Origin: Diplosphaera chodatii
Taxonomy: Eukaryota; Chlorophyta; Trebouxiophyceae; Prasiolales; Stichococcaceae
Assembly: GCA_032358165.1 (NCBI GenBank)
Contig: JAALGY010000030.1
Coordinates: forward strand, 1,849,095-1,913,094
DNA length: 64,000 nt
Direction: 5' to 3'
Part shown: piece after piece, positions 63,774-64,000 of the stretch
Layout of the letters: each line of letters opens with the position of its first letter
Numbering within the stretch: the stretch's first letter is position 1
Notes under the pieces: model-generated
The model's input: only the letters and a program-made list of their open reading frames with translations
Told to the model about the DNA's origin: nothing
The model's database searches: none
Translations under genes and position numbers: made by a program

Positions 63774-64000
63774 ACGCTTGCAGCCGCGAGGTGGCGCGCT
63801 GCACCTGCTGTCTACGTGGCGCCACGTCGTCAAAGCGGAAGGTGCCGGAGAAGAGGCTCCGACAACGCCCGAGACGCCGCGGCCCACTGCCTACGGGGAG
63901 GAAATGAGCATCGGCGGCACTGGAGCTGGGCGGCCTGCAGAACGCACCGTCAGAAGCACGCGCAGACGGCCCCGTGCGAACAGCCAGCTGTCAGCAGTAC
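63774..64000 (+). CDS. Possible coding exon, cut by right edge
   Basis: After a TACGCAG acceptor, one frame stays open to the window end with ordinary exon composition (LHLLSTWRHVVKAEGAGEE, then TPETPRPTAYGEEMS and a Gly/Arg-rich stretch). It shows no domain. It could belong to an unknown gene continuing right. It does not resemble the PIEZO C terminus. Confidence 0.3.

Noticed and set aside
1..64000. tRNA, rRNA or CRISPR features
   Set aside because: I scanned for GGTTCGA-type T arms, rRNA-like blocks and spaced short direct repeats and found none that hold up; the only regular repeats are the 172-174 bp satellite and triplet microsatellites.

Overview
The window is nuclear DNA of a eukaryote, most likely a chlorophyte green alga. 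The grounds are GC-rich exons of about 50-500 bases, very many short introns with GT(G/A)(A/C)G donors and a TGCAG-type acceptor, alanine-rich proteins, CAG/GCN microsatellites, and the gene content. The species cannot be fixed from the sequence. All coordinates below come from reading exons in the raw sequence by eye, so individual splice sites are predictions.

Layout. (1) 1-11905, plus strand: the 3' part of an ECM29 proteasome-adaptor gene (about 37 exons; the 5' end lies outside the window). (2) 12061-13081, minus strand: a small secreted GlcG/HbpS-like (DUF336) protein in four exons, the only confidently read minus-strand gene. (3) 14558-43722, plus strand: four tandem paralogues (A-D) of a large, helical, alanine-rich protein with a C-terminal U-box, presumably E3 ubiquitin ligases. 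They share one exon order of about 14 exons. Each has a GTCTGACA/TGTCAGAC-type repeat about 170-260 bases upstream of its ATG. Copy C carries an in-frame TAG and copy D a frame break. Between B and C lie about 3 kb of degenerate duplicated sequence and an orphan 3' end of an alanyl-tRNA synthetase gene. (4) 44735-46960: a satellite-like tandem array with a period of about 172-174 bases. (5) 46961-50239: degenerate modules that also occur at 26.7-29.4 kb. (6) 50240-60671: a PIEZO mechanosensitive channel gene that reads from the N-terminal membrane repeats up to just before the pore. It contains several frame breaks and stops exactly where (7) a second array of the same satellite (60672-61490) begins. 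(8) 61491-64000: no gene resolved, except a possible coding exon at the right edge.

Working picture. ECM29 and the U-box family both belong to the ubiquitin-proteasome system, but nothing else links them. The segment from 26 kb onward looks like a rearrangement-prone region: local gene duplication, probable gene conversion between U-box copies A and C, stranded gene fragments, and a satellite that flanks PIEZO on both sides and coincides with its loss of reading.
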